Shown: one piece after another, positions 1-7,834 of the stretch
Layout of the letters: the number at the start of each line of letters is the position of its first letter
Numbering within the stretch: position 1 is the stretch's first letter
Assembly: GCA_964639175.1 (NCBI GenBank)
Contig: CAZXCE010000072.1
Span: forward strand, 1 to 20,186
Direction: 5' to 3'
Source of the DNA: JACQXX01 sp964639175
GTDB taxonomy: Bacteria > Acidobacteriota > Blastocatellia > Chloracidobacteriales > Chloracidobacteriaceae
DNA: 20,186 nt
Program-made: the position numbers and the translations under genes
Notes under the pieces: generated by a model
The model's input: the letters and a program-made list of their open reading frames with translations, nothing else
Database searches by the model: none
What the model was told of the DNA's origin: nothing

Positions 1-70
1 CTCTTAATTGGCGCTCAATCCTGCTACAGTAGTTCATACCACAAACCTCACCTCTGGGATTCAGCAAAAA

Positions 71-1477
71 ATGGAAAATCAGGACCAGTCAGCGCACTTG
101 CGCCGTGAACTTGGCTTTCGCGATGTGTTCTTTTTCTATGTCATCACAGTATTTAACCTGCGCTGGCTGGCGACGGCAGCGGCAGCGGGGCCGAGTGCCA
201 TCACCATCTGGGTCATTGCCTGTCTGGCCTTATTTGTGCCGCTGGTGTTCTGTGTGTTGGAGTTGTCATCACGGTACCCGGAAGAAGGCGGTCTGTATGT
301 CTGGAGCAAACGCGCCTTTGGGAATTATGCGGGTTTTATGACCGGATGGAATTACTGGGCGTCAAATCTGCCCTATTTTCCAGGACTGCTGTATTTTGTC
401 GCCGCAAACATTTTATTTGTTGGTGGAGATTCGCTCCAACATCTGTCAACCAGCCCCGTCTATTTTATTTCAGTCGCGCTGATTGGTTTGATGCTGGCGG
501 TGGTGTTGAATGTGATTGGGCTTGATGTCACCAAATATCTCTATGCGGCGGGTGCCGTTTGCCTGTGGACGGCAACTGGAATCGTGATGGTGCTCGGTGG
601 GCTGGCATGGTGGAAATTTGGCTCGGCCAACGAAATCAGCTTCAAAACCCTGATTCCAAGCACCAATCTCAAGGATGTGGTTTTCTGGTCCACGATTGCG
701 TTTGCGTTTGGCGGTGTGGAGAGCGCTTCGACGATGGGCGATGAAATCCGTGATGCCCGACGGACCATTCCTCGGGCCATTATCGCAGCGGCAGTGGTGA
801 TTACCGGGCTGTATATCCTGGGCACGTTGAGTGTCTTACTGGCATTGCCGCAATCAGAAGTGAGCAGCCTGCAAGGTATTTTGCAGGCCGTTTCCAAGGT
901 TGAACACCGGATCGGCGTTTCCGGACTTTCAGAACTGGTCGCCTTGCTGGTGGCCATCAGCGTGCTGGGCGGTATCGGCGCCTGGTTTGCCGCCACCGCC
1001 CGACTGGCTTTTGTTGCCGGATTAGACAAATTCCTGCCGCCGGCGTTTGGGAAAGTCCACCCGAAATGGGGAACACCCTACGTGGCCTTACTTGTGCAGG
1101 CTGGAGTTGCGGCGGTATTTGCCTTTTTAGGTCAGGCTGGAACGACCGTTCGCGGGGCCTATGAAGTGCTGGTCAGTATGGGAATTATTGCCAATTTCAT
1201 CCCTTTTCTGTTTATGTTTGCGGCGTTGATCAAAGTTCAATCCTTCCCGGCTGGCCCGGACGTGTTGCGTGTGCCAGGTGGAAAACCGGTGGCCATTCTC
1301 GCCGGAGCCCTTGGTTTTTTCACCACAGCGCTCTCAATTGTCCTGGCGACGATTCCTTCGGAAAGTGAACCCAACCCCACGCTGGCGGTGGTCAAGATTA
1401 TTGGGCTGACGTTTGTTCTCTTGCTGGTTGGGTCAGGGATTTTTGTGGCGGGGAACAGACAGAAAGAATCCTCTTAA
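71..1477 (+). CDS. APC-family amino acid permease
   Basis: This is a polytopic inner-membrane transporter of the amino acid-polyamine-organocation (APC) superfamily, probably importing an amino acid or amine by symport or exchange; the substrate cannot be read from the sequence. About twelve hydrophobic segments run through 468 residues, a normal family length. Family-typical signatures are YPEEGGLYVWSKRAFG after helix 2 and ARLAFVAGLDKFLPPAFGKVHPKWGTP-type sequence in the second half (loop before helix 9). A longer reading starts at a TTG at position 8, directly after an in-frame TAA at 5-7; I prefer ATG 71 because it sits immediately before the conserved RRELGFRDV-like cytoplasmic lead-in, although neither start has a strong ribosome binding site. 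The gene stands alone and converges with the VWA gene. The family is certain; the substrate is unknown. Confidence 0.9.
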   Translation: MENQDQSAHLRRELGFRDVFFFYVITVFNLRWLATAAAAGPSAITIWVIACLALFVPLVFCVLELSSRYPEEGGLYVWSKRAFGNYAGFMTGWNYWASNLPYFPGLLYFVAANILFVGGDSLQHLSTSPVYFISVALIGLMLAVVLNVIGLDVTKYLYAAGAVCLWTATGIVMVLGGLAWWKFGSANEISFKTLIPSTNLKDVVFWSTIAFAFGGVESASTMGDEIRDARRTIPRAIIAAAVVITGLYILGTLSVLLALPQSEVSSLQGILQAVSKVEHRIGVSGLSELVALLVAISVLGGIGAWFAATARLAFVAGLDKFLPPAFGKVHPKWGTPYVALLVQAGVAAVFAFLGQAGTTVRGAYEVLVSMGIIANFIPFLFMFAALIKVQSFPAGPDVLRVPGGKPVAILAGALGFFTTALSIVLATIPSESEPNPTLAVVKIIGLTFVLLLVGSGIFVAGNRQKESS

Positions 1478-1587
1478 ATGCTCAGGGATCTCGATTCAAA
1501 GTTGCTGAACTTTCAATGAGTTATCTGTTTCCTGATTCGAGGGAATGAACCTGAGATGGCCTGACCAGTTAAGAGGAGTATCCGCTG

Positions 1588-3156
1588 TTATTCAATTGTT
1601 TGCGCCTTGTTCACCAGCGAGAGAAATTCCTGCCGTTCAGTGTTGTGAACTGGGCCTTGAGCGAGCCAGGCGATTGTTTCAGGTGACCAGGATGTGGCTT
1701 CGGCGCTTTGGCGAAGGACTTCGCCAAACCCGGCCACCGCAATAGCAAATCGAAAATCTTCCGATGCCAGACGGATATCAGAAATGATCCGTTCGGTTTG
1801 ATACTCGGCTGAAACTTCGGTCGCAATGTCCCCATCCGGTTGTTTGTACCGCAGATGAACGCTGGCCAGCCGCCCGGTTGGCTGCGGTGTGAGTTCGAGT
1901 TCGTACAGGGCTGTCACCTGGTGACCGGCCCCGATTTCGCCACCATCAACCTGATCATTGCGAAAATCCTGGTCAGCGACATTTCGGTTTTCATATCCAA
2001 TCAACCGGTAACGGGAGACGACGTTTGGGTTAAATTCGACCTGGATTTTGACATCTTTGGCAATGACCTGAAGCGTGCTGGTGAGTTGTTCGCCAAAGAC
2101 GCGCTCTGCCTGCCGCTGGTTATCAATGTAATAGTAGTTGCCGTTTCCTTTGTCGGCAAAGCGTTCCATCATCGTGTCTTTATAATTCCCCATGCCAAAC
2201 CCAATTGCACTCACGGTGATGCCTTCCTGGACATATCCGGTGATGGTGTCGAGGATGGCGTCCGGGTTGGTATTGCCGACATTGGCGTCGCCGTCAGAGC
2301 AAATGATGATTCGGTTGATAGCTTTGGGTTTGAAACTGGCGTGGGCCTGCCGATAGGCCAGATCAATCCCGGAAGCCATGGCGGTTGACCCACCCGCCTG
2401 AAGCTGGTCAATGGCCTGTAAAATGGTGTCTTTGTGCTCAATACCTGTTGGTGTCAGGACTGTTGCGACTCCTCCGGCATAGGTTGTCAGCGCCACGGTA
2501 TCGCCTGGTTTCAGATGTTCCACCAGAATGTGCAGGCTCTGTTTCACCAGCCCCAGCTTATCGTCTGACTGCATTGAACCACTGGTATCAACCAGAAACG
2601 TCAGATGGGCTTCGGGACGCTGGGCAACTGGAATGGTTTTGCCCTGAATGCCAACTCTCATCAAATGTCGTTTGGGGGTGAACGGAGATTGGGCCGCTTC
2701 GAGGGTGAGTGAGAACGGATGTTGCGTCTCGGGTTGTGGATAATTGTAAGAAAAATAGTTGATAAACTCTTCGACCCGAACCGATTCCGGCGGAGGAAGC
2801 TGACCTTCGTTCAGTTTACGCCGGGCAATGGTGTACGACGCTGTATCAACATCAATGGCAAACGTTGACAATTGATCCTGGCGGGTATCCACCATCTGGT
2901 TGATACCATAGTCGGTGTAATGCTCAGTATTTGGGGCTTTTGTTTGAAGCGGTATTTCTTGAACATACCCCGGTGGTATTGGTCCAGTGACTGTATTATC
3001 CAGGAAACCAGCCTGGGTGGCGGCATATTGGGCATTGGCCGGGTAGGTGGTTGATTGGGGTTGACGGCGTCTGGAAAGCAGATTGGGTTTGGTAATCAGG
3101 AAAAGAATTCCCGCAACTGATACAACAATGACACACCACACGATTTTTTTCGTCAT
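1588..3156 (-). CDS. YfbK-type von Willebrand factor A domain protein, membrane-anchored
   Basis: 522 residues from ATG 3156, with AGGAG 11 bases upstream; an in-frame start 19 codons further up is possible but has less support. One N-terminal hydrophobic segment (residues 5-21) likely anchors the protein, with the rest outside the cytoplasm. A proline/glutamine-rich linker is followed by the YfbK-type N-terminal domain (about 88-140, including DVDTASYTIARRKL), then a VWA domain with an intact MIDAS: DTSGS at 190-194, the threonine of GGSTAM near 258 and SDGD at 287-290. The C-terminal part (IAKDVKIQVEFNP onward) matches the DUF3520 region that accompanies this VWA type. Such proteins are thought to bind partners through a metal ion; no catalytic role is known. 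The next gene upstream on the same strand is a MoxR-type ATPase, 308 bases away. Confidence 0.9.
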   Translation of the reverse strand: MTKKIVWCVIVVSVAGILFLITKPNLLSRRRQPQSTTYPANAQYAATQAGFLDNTVTGPIPPGYVQEIPLQTKAPNTEHYTDYGINQMVDTRQDQLSTFAIDVDTASYTIARRKLNEGQLPPPESVRVEEFINYFSYNYPQPETQHPFSLTLEAAQSPFTPKRHLMRVGIQGKTIPVAQRPEAHLTFLVDTSGSMQSDDKLGLVKQSLHILVEHLKPGDTVALTTYAGGVATVLTPTGIEHKDTILQAIDQLQAGGSTAMASGIDLAYRQAHASFKPKAINRIIICSDGDANVGNTNPDAILDTITGYVQEGITVSAIGFGMGNYKDTMMERFADKGNGNYYYIDNQRQAERVFGEQLTSTLQVIAKDVKIQVEFNPNVVSRYRLIGYENRNVADQDFRNDQVDGGEIGAGHQVTALYELELTPQPTGRLASVHLRYKQPDGDIATEVSAEYQTERIISDIRLASEDFRFAIAVAGFGEVLRQSAEATSWSPETIAWLAQGPVHNTERQEFLSLVNKAQTIE

Positions 3157-3464
3157 ACAACGATAAACTCCTGAAACGTGAGCGATTCGTGCGGGTGTAA
3201 AATCACAGTCCAATCGAGGTAACAGAAAATTGTTCAGGGGTGAAGCTTTTGGCCTGGCCGATACTCAACCCCGGACCTTTATTATTTTCTGCGTGTGAAT
3301 ACATTTTTGACTGCGCTTGCAGATATTACAAACAAACTCTGTGCCAGAGGGCGGCAGCATTTGGAATCAACAAGATACGGCAGATGAACAGCGACCATAA
3401 AAGTGAAAGTGACACAAATCGTCAATTTCCACTTCCACAAAATGGGGTACAGGAGAAGGGGATA
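3157..3464 (-). other. Intergenic leader between the AAA+ gene and the VWA gene
   Basis: This 308-base stretch separates two genes on the same strand. I see no convincing open reading frame, RNA gene, or hairpin with a T-run. It holds one plausible minus-strand promoter (annotated separately), which would give the VWA gene a leader of roughly 230 bases. The size of the gap argues that the VWA gene is not simply the second gene of a tight operon with the ATPase. Confidence 0.5.
3397..3425 (-). promoter_or_regulatory. Candidate sigma-70-like promoter for the VWA gene
   Basis: On the minus strand TTGACG (3420-3425) is followed after exactly 17 bases by TTTTAT (3397-3402). The -35 matches consensus at 5 of 6 positions and the -10 at 4 of 6. 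It lies about 240 bases upstream of the VWA start. By-eye matches like this are common by chance. Confidence 0.3.
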
Positions 3465-4274
3465 TTACAGAACCGTCGTCACAATTTCCCGGATGCTGCG
3501 CTGGAGCTGGCTATCGTCGGTGATCGGGTTGACGATAGAGACTTCACAGGCGGTGACCGGAGAAATGCCTTGTTTAATCAGTTGCCCGGCATAGACCAGC
3601 AGTCGGGTTGAGACGCCTTCTTCCAGGCCGTGGCCTTTCAAATTGCGCACTTTCTCACCGATTTTGACCAGATCCTGGGCGGTTTCCTGATCAACACCGC
3701 TTTCTCGGGCCACAATTTCAGCTTCGATTTTGGCTGGCGGATAATCAAATTCAATGCTGATAAACCGCTGGCGGGTTGATTGTTTGAGGTCTTTTAACAC
3801 GCTCTGATAGCCGGGGTTGTAGGAAATCACGAGCAGAAAATTATCCGGGGCACTCAAAATCACGCCGCGTTTTTCAATCGGCAGGATGCGTCGGTCATCG
3901 CTCAGGGGGTGGATCAGGACCAGCGTATCTTTGCGGGCTTCGACGACTTCGTCCAGATAGCAAACCGCCCCGTGCCTGACGGCTGTCGTCAGCGGGCCGT
4001 CGTGCCAGACAGTCTGGTCGCCTTCGAGCAGATAGCGGCCAACCAGATCGGTGGCCGATAAATCTTCATGGCAGGCCACCGTCACCAGCGGGCGGCTCAA
4101 TCGCCAGGCCATATGCTCGACGAACCGGGTTTTCCCGCATCCGGTTGGACCCTTTAACATCACTGGAAGCTTTGACTGATAGGCCGCACGAAAGAGTTCG
4201 ATTTCGTTCCCAACGGGAAGGTAGAAGGGTTCTTTCGCAATTTGGTATTTTTCGATTGAAGTTTCTGTCTGCAT
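3465..4274 (-). CDS. CbbQ/NirQ/NorQ-type MoxR AAA+ ATPase
   Basis: 269 residues from ATG 4274 (a start 15 codons upstream is possible but precedes the conserved region). Walker A GPTGCGKT at 42-49, Walker B AVCYLDEV around 103-110, and a C-terminal CbbQ_C-like segment (GHGLEEGVSTRLLVYAGQLI) are visible, and length is typical. In characterised relatives (NorQ with nitric oxide reductase, CbbQ with Rubisco) this ATPase works with a VWA partner of the NorD/CbbO type as a chaperone inserting metal or remodelling an enzyme. Here the only VWA gene nearby is YfbK-type, and no nitric oxide reductase or Rubisco gene lies in the window, so the client is unknown. It is divergent from the Uma2 gene. Family assignment is firm; the role is inferred. 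Confidence 0.9.
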   Translation of the reverse strand: MQTETSIEKYQIAKEPFYLPVGNEIELFRAAYQSKLPVMLKGPTGCGKTRFVEHMAWRLSRPLVTVACHEDLSATDLVGRYLLEGDQTVWHDGPLTTAVRHGAVCYLDEVVEARKDTLVLIHPLSDDRRILPIEKRGVILSAPDNFLLVISYNPGYQSVLKDLKQSTRQRFISIEFDYPPAKIEAEIVARESGVDQETAQDLVKIGEKVRNLKGHGLEEGVSTRLLVYAGQLIKQGISPVTACEVSIVNPITDDSQLQRSIREIVTTVL

Positions 4275-4379
4275 ATTTCGCACTTTACCAATGAAGCTGG
4301 AAAATTGACAAGCCGCCAACTCCCGGCTTCTTTCTCAAACTTTTTGACTGCCCTGAGTATCTCTTTGGTTTGGTGTGAT

Positions 4380-4410
4380 TTGGCTTTCAGGTGGAAGCCA
4401 GTGCTATACT
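4380..4410 (+). promoter_or_regulatory. Candidate extended -10 promoter for the Uma2 gene
   Basis: TATACT (4405-4410) is preceded by TGC, giving an extended -10 element. A weak -35 (TTGGCT, 4380-4385) sits 19 bases upstream. It lies in the 235-base divergent region and points to the Uma2 gene about 100 bases downstream. Judged by eye only. Confidence 0.3.
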
Positions 4411-4509
4411 GCCAGCTCAACCAATCTCAACCCATTTGACTTCCAAACCCTGTTGACCTGACGCTGCATTGTTTCGAGCCCAAAAGCGTCTTTCACTGAT
4501 AGAGGGTGT

Positions 4510-5394
4510 ATGACTGAATCAGTAATTACTTTAAACATTGAGGACCTGATCACTGAGGATGACACGCCTGTGGATAATCTGCCTTCTGAAAAACAGCAAC
4601 GCCTGCTCACTGAGCCACTCTATAGCTCATGGCAACGCCCAGGTGGTGGATGCTTCCTGGCCGCCGCCAATGTTGGCATTTTTAATTCGGTTCACCTGCC
4701 TCCGATTGTTCCAGACATGTTTTTAAGCCTGGATGTCCAGGTTGCGGATGACTGGTGGCAAAAAGAACATCGGTCCTATTTCACCTGGGAATTTGGCAAA
4801 TCCCCCGAAGTGGTGATTGAAATCGTCTCAAATCGAGTTGGCGAAGAAGCGGGCCTCAAGTTTACCCGATATGCCACCATCGGCGTGGTCTTCTATGCCA
4901 TTTTTGACCCGATGAAATTTCTCAAGGGCGATGTTTTGGCCGTGTATACCCTCCGGAGTGGTCGCTATGAAAAGATGGAATCCTATGAACTGTCACCGAT
5001 TGGACTGAAACTGGATTTATGGGACGGTGAATTTGAAGGCAAGCAGAATTCATGGCTGCGCTGGTTTGACCTGGAAGGAAATGTCATTCCGACAGGAAAA
5101 GAGCGAGCCGAAGCCGAACGTCAACGGGCTGAAGCCGAACGTCAACGAGCCGAGGCTGAATGTCAACGCGCCGAGGCTGAATGTCAACGCGCCGAAGCCG
5201 AACGTCAACGCGCCGAAGCCGAACATCAACGCGCCGAAGCCGAACGTCAACGCGCCGAAACCGAGCACTCTGAAAAAGAGCAGGTTTTGCAACTTGTTGA
5301 ACAGGAACGAAGTGAGAAAGAAGCGGCGTTACTCCGGGCTGAGCAACTGGCTGCCCGGCTGCGCGAGCTTGGCGTAGACCCCGATAACCTTTGA
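4510..5394 (+). CDS. Uma2-family (DUF820) PD-(D/E)XK protein with C-terminal coiled coil
   Basis: 294 residues. The N-terminal part (about 30-190) shows the Uma2/DUF820 restriction-endonuclease-like pattern: PDMFLSLDV (acidic residue of the core), then VVIEIVSNR (the ExxS strand), then GLKFTRYATIGVVFYAIFDP, which is this family's usual K-x3-Y-x2-x-GV-x2-Y-x-I-x-D-P region. A conventional catalytic lysine following the glutamate strand is not obvious. Residues about 199-254 are eight heptads of the RAEAERQ type, then an E/K-rich helix ending in LRELGVDPDNL, an ending often seen in this family. AGAGGG lies just before the ATG. The family is widespread in cyanobacteria and acidobacteria, usually in many copies, and its biological role is unsettled. 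The next gene starts 20 bases after the stop, so co-transcription is likely. Confidence 0.85.
   Translation: MTESVITLNIEDLITEDDTPVDNLPSEKQQRLLTEPLYSSWQRPGGGCFLAAANVGIFNSVHLPPIVPDMFLSLDVQVADDWWQKEHRSYFTWEFGKSPEVVIEIVSNRVGEEAGLKFTRYATIGVVFYAIFDPMKFLKGDVLAVYTLRSGRYEKMESYELSPIGLKLDLWDGEFEGKQNSWLRWFDLEGNVIPTGKERAEAERQRAEAERQRAEAECQRAEAECQRAEAERQRAEAEHQRAEAERQRAETEHSEKEQVLQLVEQERSEKEAALLRAEQLAARLRELGVDPDNL
5104..5271 (+). repeat. Eight 21-bp tandem repeats coding for RAEAERQ heptads
   Basis: Eight consecutive 21-base units, each encoding one heptad (RAEAERQ with RAEAECQ, RAEAEHQ and RAETEHS variants). The bases are almost as conserved as the protein: units differ mainly at cgt/tgt/cat for the sixth residue and at cgc/cga/cgg for arginine. 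This points to recent unit duplication rather than old helix conservation. The product would be a highly charged coiled coil, and unit number could vary between strains. Confidence 0.9.
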
Positions 5395-5400
5395 ACGTAC

Positions 5401-5406
5401 AAGGAG
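5401..5406 (+). promoter_or_regulatory. Ribosome binding site setting the metallopeptidase start
   Basis: AAGGAG lies 8 bases before ATG 5415. This decides for that start over the TTG at 5391, which overlaps the Uma2 stop codon and has no such site. Confidence 0.7.
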
Positions 5407-5414
5407 ATAGCGGA

Positions 5415-7718
5415 ATGCGAATGAAAACGGTCTGGTTGGTTGTGGTTGGGTTAGTGGTGGCTGGCTGTGGAATGTGGATGCAACTTGCCCCGGTTGCCAG
5501 TGCCAGCCACTCAAAGTCCAGGATTCGACAAACGGTGAGTTCACGTGATGGAGTGTGGCAAACGATTGAACCTGGGCACGTTCGCCGAGGGGTTTCAACT
5601 CGTCTTGCTTCAACGGCTCAAACGCATCATTGCACTTTAAATCGGACGGTGTTGGCCAGACTGATGGCGACCGCTCCAATGGAATTTTCAACTCAGGCGC
5701 AGCAACGGCAGACCGTCATGACGTTTCCGATGCCGGACGGGAGTTTTCAACGGTTTCAGATTGAAGAATCTCCGATTTTTGCTCCAGAACTCGCAGCCCA
5801 GTTCCCAGAATTTAAAACCTATCACGGGCAGGGGATTGATGACCCAACCGCGATGGTTCGTTTTGATTGGACGTCAAAGGGATTTCACGCCATGGTCTGG
5901 TCGGCTGGAAATCGAGTCGTGATTGATCCAGAAGGAGACGGAAACACTGACACCTGCGTGAGCTACTACTCACGTGATCTGCGACGCATTGGGGAGACTC
6001 CACAGTGCGAGGCCGTCGAAAAAGACACTGCCGCAATATTTCCAAATCAGGGCACTGAACTCAAAGCAGTTGAACCACGACAATCAGGAAGCCTGACGGT
6101 TGGACGGCAGCTTCGAACTTTTCGACTGGCGCTGGGAGCAACCGGTGAATACACCCGGTTTCATGGTGGAACGGTCGAAGCCGGACTGGCGGCGATGACC
6201 ACCACGGTCAATCGCATCAATGGGATTTACAGCCGAGAACTGGCCGTCCGCCTGATGTTGATTCCCCAGGAAACGGCAATTATCTACACTGATCCAGCTA
6301 CGGACCCATACAGCGGCGGGAGTTCGACGCGGGTCCTGGACGAAAACCAAATCAACCTGGATCGAGTCATTGGTGAAGCCAATTATGATGTCGGTCACGT
6401 GTTTACCACTGGCGGGGGCGGGGTGGCGGCCTTAAATTCAGTTTGTGCCAGTGGGCGCAAAGCACGGGGACTGTCGGGGTTGAGTCAGCCGATTGGAGAC
6501 GTGTTTGACGTGGATTTCGTCGCACATGAAATCGGGCATCAGTTTGGTGGAAATCATCCGTTTAACGGGTCTTCGGGGAGTTGCTCTGGAAACCGAGCCG
6601 CTTCAGCCGCCTATGAACCTGGGAGCGGCTCGACGATTATGGCCTATGCTGGCATTTGTAGCGAAGAAAACCTCCAAAACAACAGCGATGATTATTTCCA
6701 CAGTTACAGTTTTCAGGAAATTCAGCAGTTTTTAACCCAGCTTGGCGGCAATTCCTGCGCCAGTGTGACCGAAACCGGAAATACGCCTCCGACCGTGAGC
6801 GCCGGATCAAACTTCACGATTCCGCGCCGAACGCCATTTACCTTAACCGCAACCGGAAGTGATGCCGATGGGGATGCCCTGACCTATTGTTGGGAACAGC
6901 TTGATCTTGGCCCGGCTTCACCACCCAACGAAGATGACGGGCAACGACCGATTTTCCGGTCTTTTCGACCAACGACCAGTTCATCGCGAACCTTCCCGCA
7001 ATTGAATAATCTTCTGAGAAATCAACCGTCGCTTGGAGAATCGCTCCCAACGACCAACCGGATCCTCAATTTCCGGGTGACTGTTCGCGACAACCGCACC
7101 GTTGGCGGTGTCAGCAGCAATTTAATGCGAGTCAATGTCACCAACAAAAGTGGTCCCTTTGAAGTCACGTCCCCCAATGTCGCATTGCGCTGGCAGATTG
7201 GGACCACCCAAAACGTGACCTGGAATGTAGCCGGAACCACCGCTGATCCAGTCAATTGTGCCCTGGTAAATGTTCGGCTTTCAACTGATGGAGGGCTGAC
7301 CTATCCAATCATGCTGGCTGAAAATACTGCCAATGATGGCACCGAGCCGATTACGGTTCCCAATGTCGAGACCATCCAGGCTCGAATCAAAATTGAAGCT
7401 GTTGGCAATATCTTTTTCGATGTTTCAAACGCGGATATCACGTTGACTACGGAAACAGTTCCAACCGTTGAAGTAACAGCCGCCAGCTTTCGACCGAAGC
7501 GCTTAACGGTGACCGGCGCAGGGTTTGGGCTGGCTCCTGTCATGATTGTCAACGGGGTCGAATTACCCGAATCTTTGTTGCTCCCAGGGTCAACGGAGAA
7601 TCAAGTTACGGCAAAAGGTGGGAGGAAAAAGTTGAGTCTTCGCAAAGGAGCCAACACAATCCAGATCAAAGGCACAGGCGGGCAACTGTCCAATGTCTTT
7701 GGTTTTCAGGTCGAGTGA
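5415..7718 (+). CDS. Secreted reprolysin-like (M12B-type) zinc metallopeptidase
   Basis: 767 residues. The N-terminus has a hydrophobic export signal; VAGC at 15-18 fits a lipobox, so it may be a lipoprotein, although APVASASHS slightly later also resembles a signal peptidase I site. A long propeptide-like region follows. The catalytic site is the extended metzincin motif HEIGHQFGGNH at 371-381, with a Met-turn SGSTIMAYAGIC about 40 residues later, as in reprolysin/M12B-like bacterial enzymes. After about residue 456 come PKD/Ig-like beta domains (TPPTVSAGSN, GSDADGDALTYCWEQ), and the C-terminus (about 682 on) resembles an IPT/TIG-like fold. It probably degrades external protein or processes surface proteins. 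Its 20-base gap from the Uma2 gene suggests a shared transcript without an obvious shared function. Zinc-protease identity is firm; substrate unknown. Confidence 0.87.
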   Translation: MRMKTVWLVVVGLVVAGCGMWMQLAPVASASHSKSRIRQTVSSRDGVWQTIEPGHVRRGVSTRLASTAQTHHCTLNRTVLARLMATAPMEFSTQAQQRQTVMTFPMPDGSFQRFQIEESPIFAPELAAQFPEFKTYHGQGIDDPTAMVRFDWTSKGFHAMVWSAGNRVVIDPEGDGNTDTCVSYYSRDLRRIGETPQCEAVEKDTAAIFPNQGTELKAVEPRQSGSLTVGRQLRTFRLALGATGEYTRFHGGTVEAGLAAMTTTVNRINGIYSRELAVRLMLIPQETAIIYTDPATDPYSGGSSTRVLDENQINLDRVIGEANYDVGHVFTTGGGGVAALNSVCASGRKARGLSGLSQPIGDVFDVDFVAHEIGHQFGGNHPFNGSSGSCSGNRAASAAYEPGSGSTIMAYAGICSEENLQNNSDDYFHSYSFQEIQQFLTQLGGNSCASVTETGNTPPTVSAGSNFTIPRRTPFTLTATGSDADGDALTYCWEQLDLGPASPPNEDDGQRPIFRSFRPTTSSSRTFPQLNNLLRNQPSLGESLPTTNRILNFRVTVRDNRTVGGVSSNLMRVNVTNKSGPFEVTSPNVALRWQIGTTQNVTWNVAGTTADPVNCALVNVRLSTDGGLTYPIMLAENTANDGTEPITVPNVETIQARIKIEAVGNIFFDVSNADITLTTETVPTVEVTAASFRPKRLTVTGAGFGLAPVMIVNGVELPESLLLPGSTENQVTAKGGRKKLSLRKGANTIQIKGTGGQLSNVFGFQVE

Positions 7719-7723
7719 TTGTG

Positions 7724-7758
7724 TTTAGGGTTCAGGGTTCAGGGTTCAGGGTTTGGGG
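7724..7758 (+). repeat. Intergenic heptamer tandem repeat, unit TTCAGGG
   Basis: Five consecutive 7-base units: TTTAGGG, three perfect TTCAGGG, then TTTGGGG. It begins six bases after the stop codon of the metallopeptidase gene. No open reading frame crosses it. Confidence 0.85.
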
Positions 7759-7834
7759 AAACCCAATTTTTCATTGATTTACCCTTTCTGAATGATGACT
7801 GCTGAGTCCAAACAGAGTATGAAAGGACTTTGAG

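Noticed and set aside
541..1029. 162-codon minus-strand open frame
   Set aside because: It lies entirely opposite the APC permease, whose membrane helices and motifs are clear; the minus frame has no recognisable domain.
1840..2388. 182-codon plus-strand open frame
   Set aside because: It is antisense to the VWA domain with its intact MIDAS residues, so it is a shadow frame.
4275..4509. Restriction-modification locus around the Uma2 gene
   Set aside because: No methyltransferase or specificity subunit is present in the window; Uma2 proteins are usually solitary.
5104..5271. Possible CRISPR array from regular 21-base repeats
   Set aside because: Units are directly tandem with no unique spacers and stay in frame within the Uma2 gene.
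7724..7758. Telomere-like TTAGGG/TTCAGGG repeat suggesting a chromosome end
   Set aside because: It is a short internal array flanked by genes, and one of several heptamer arrays with unrelated units.
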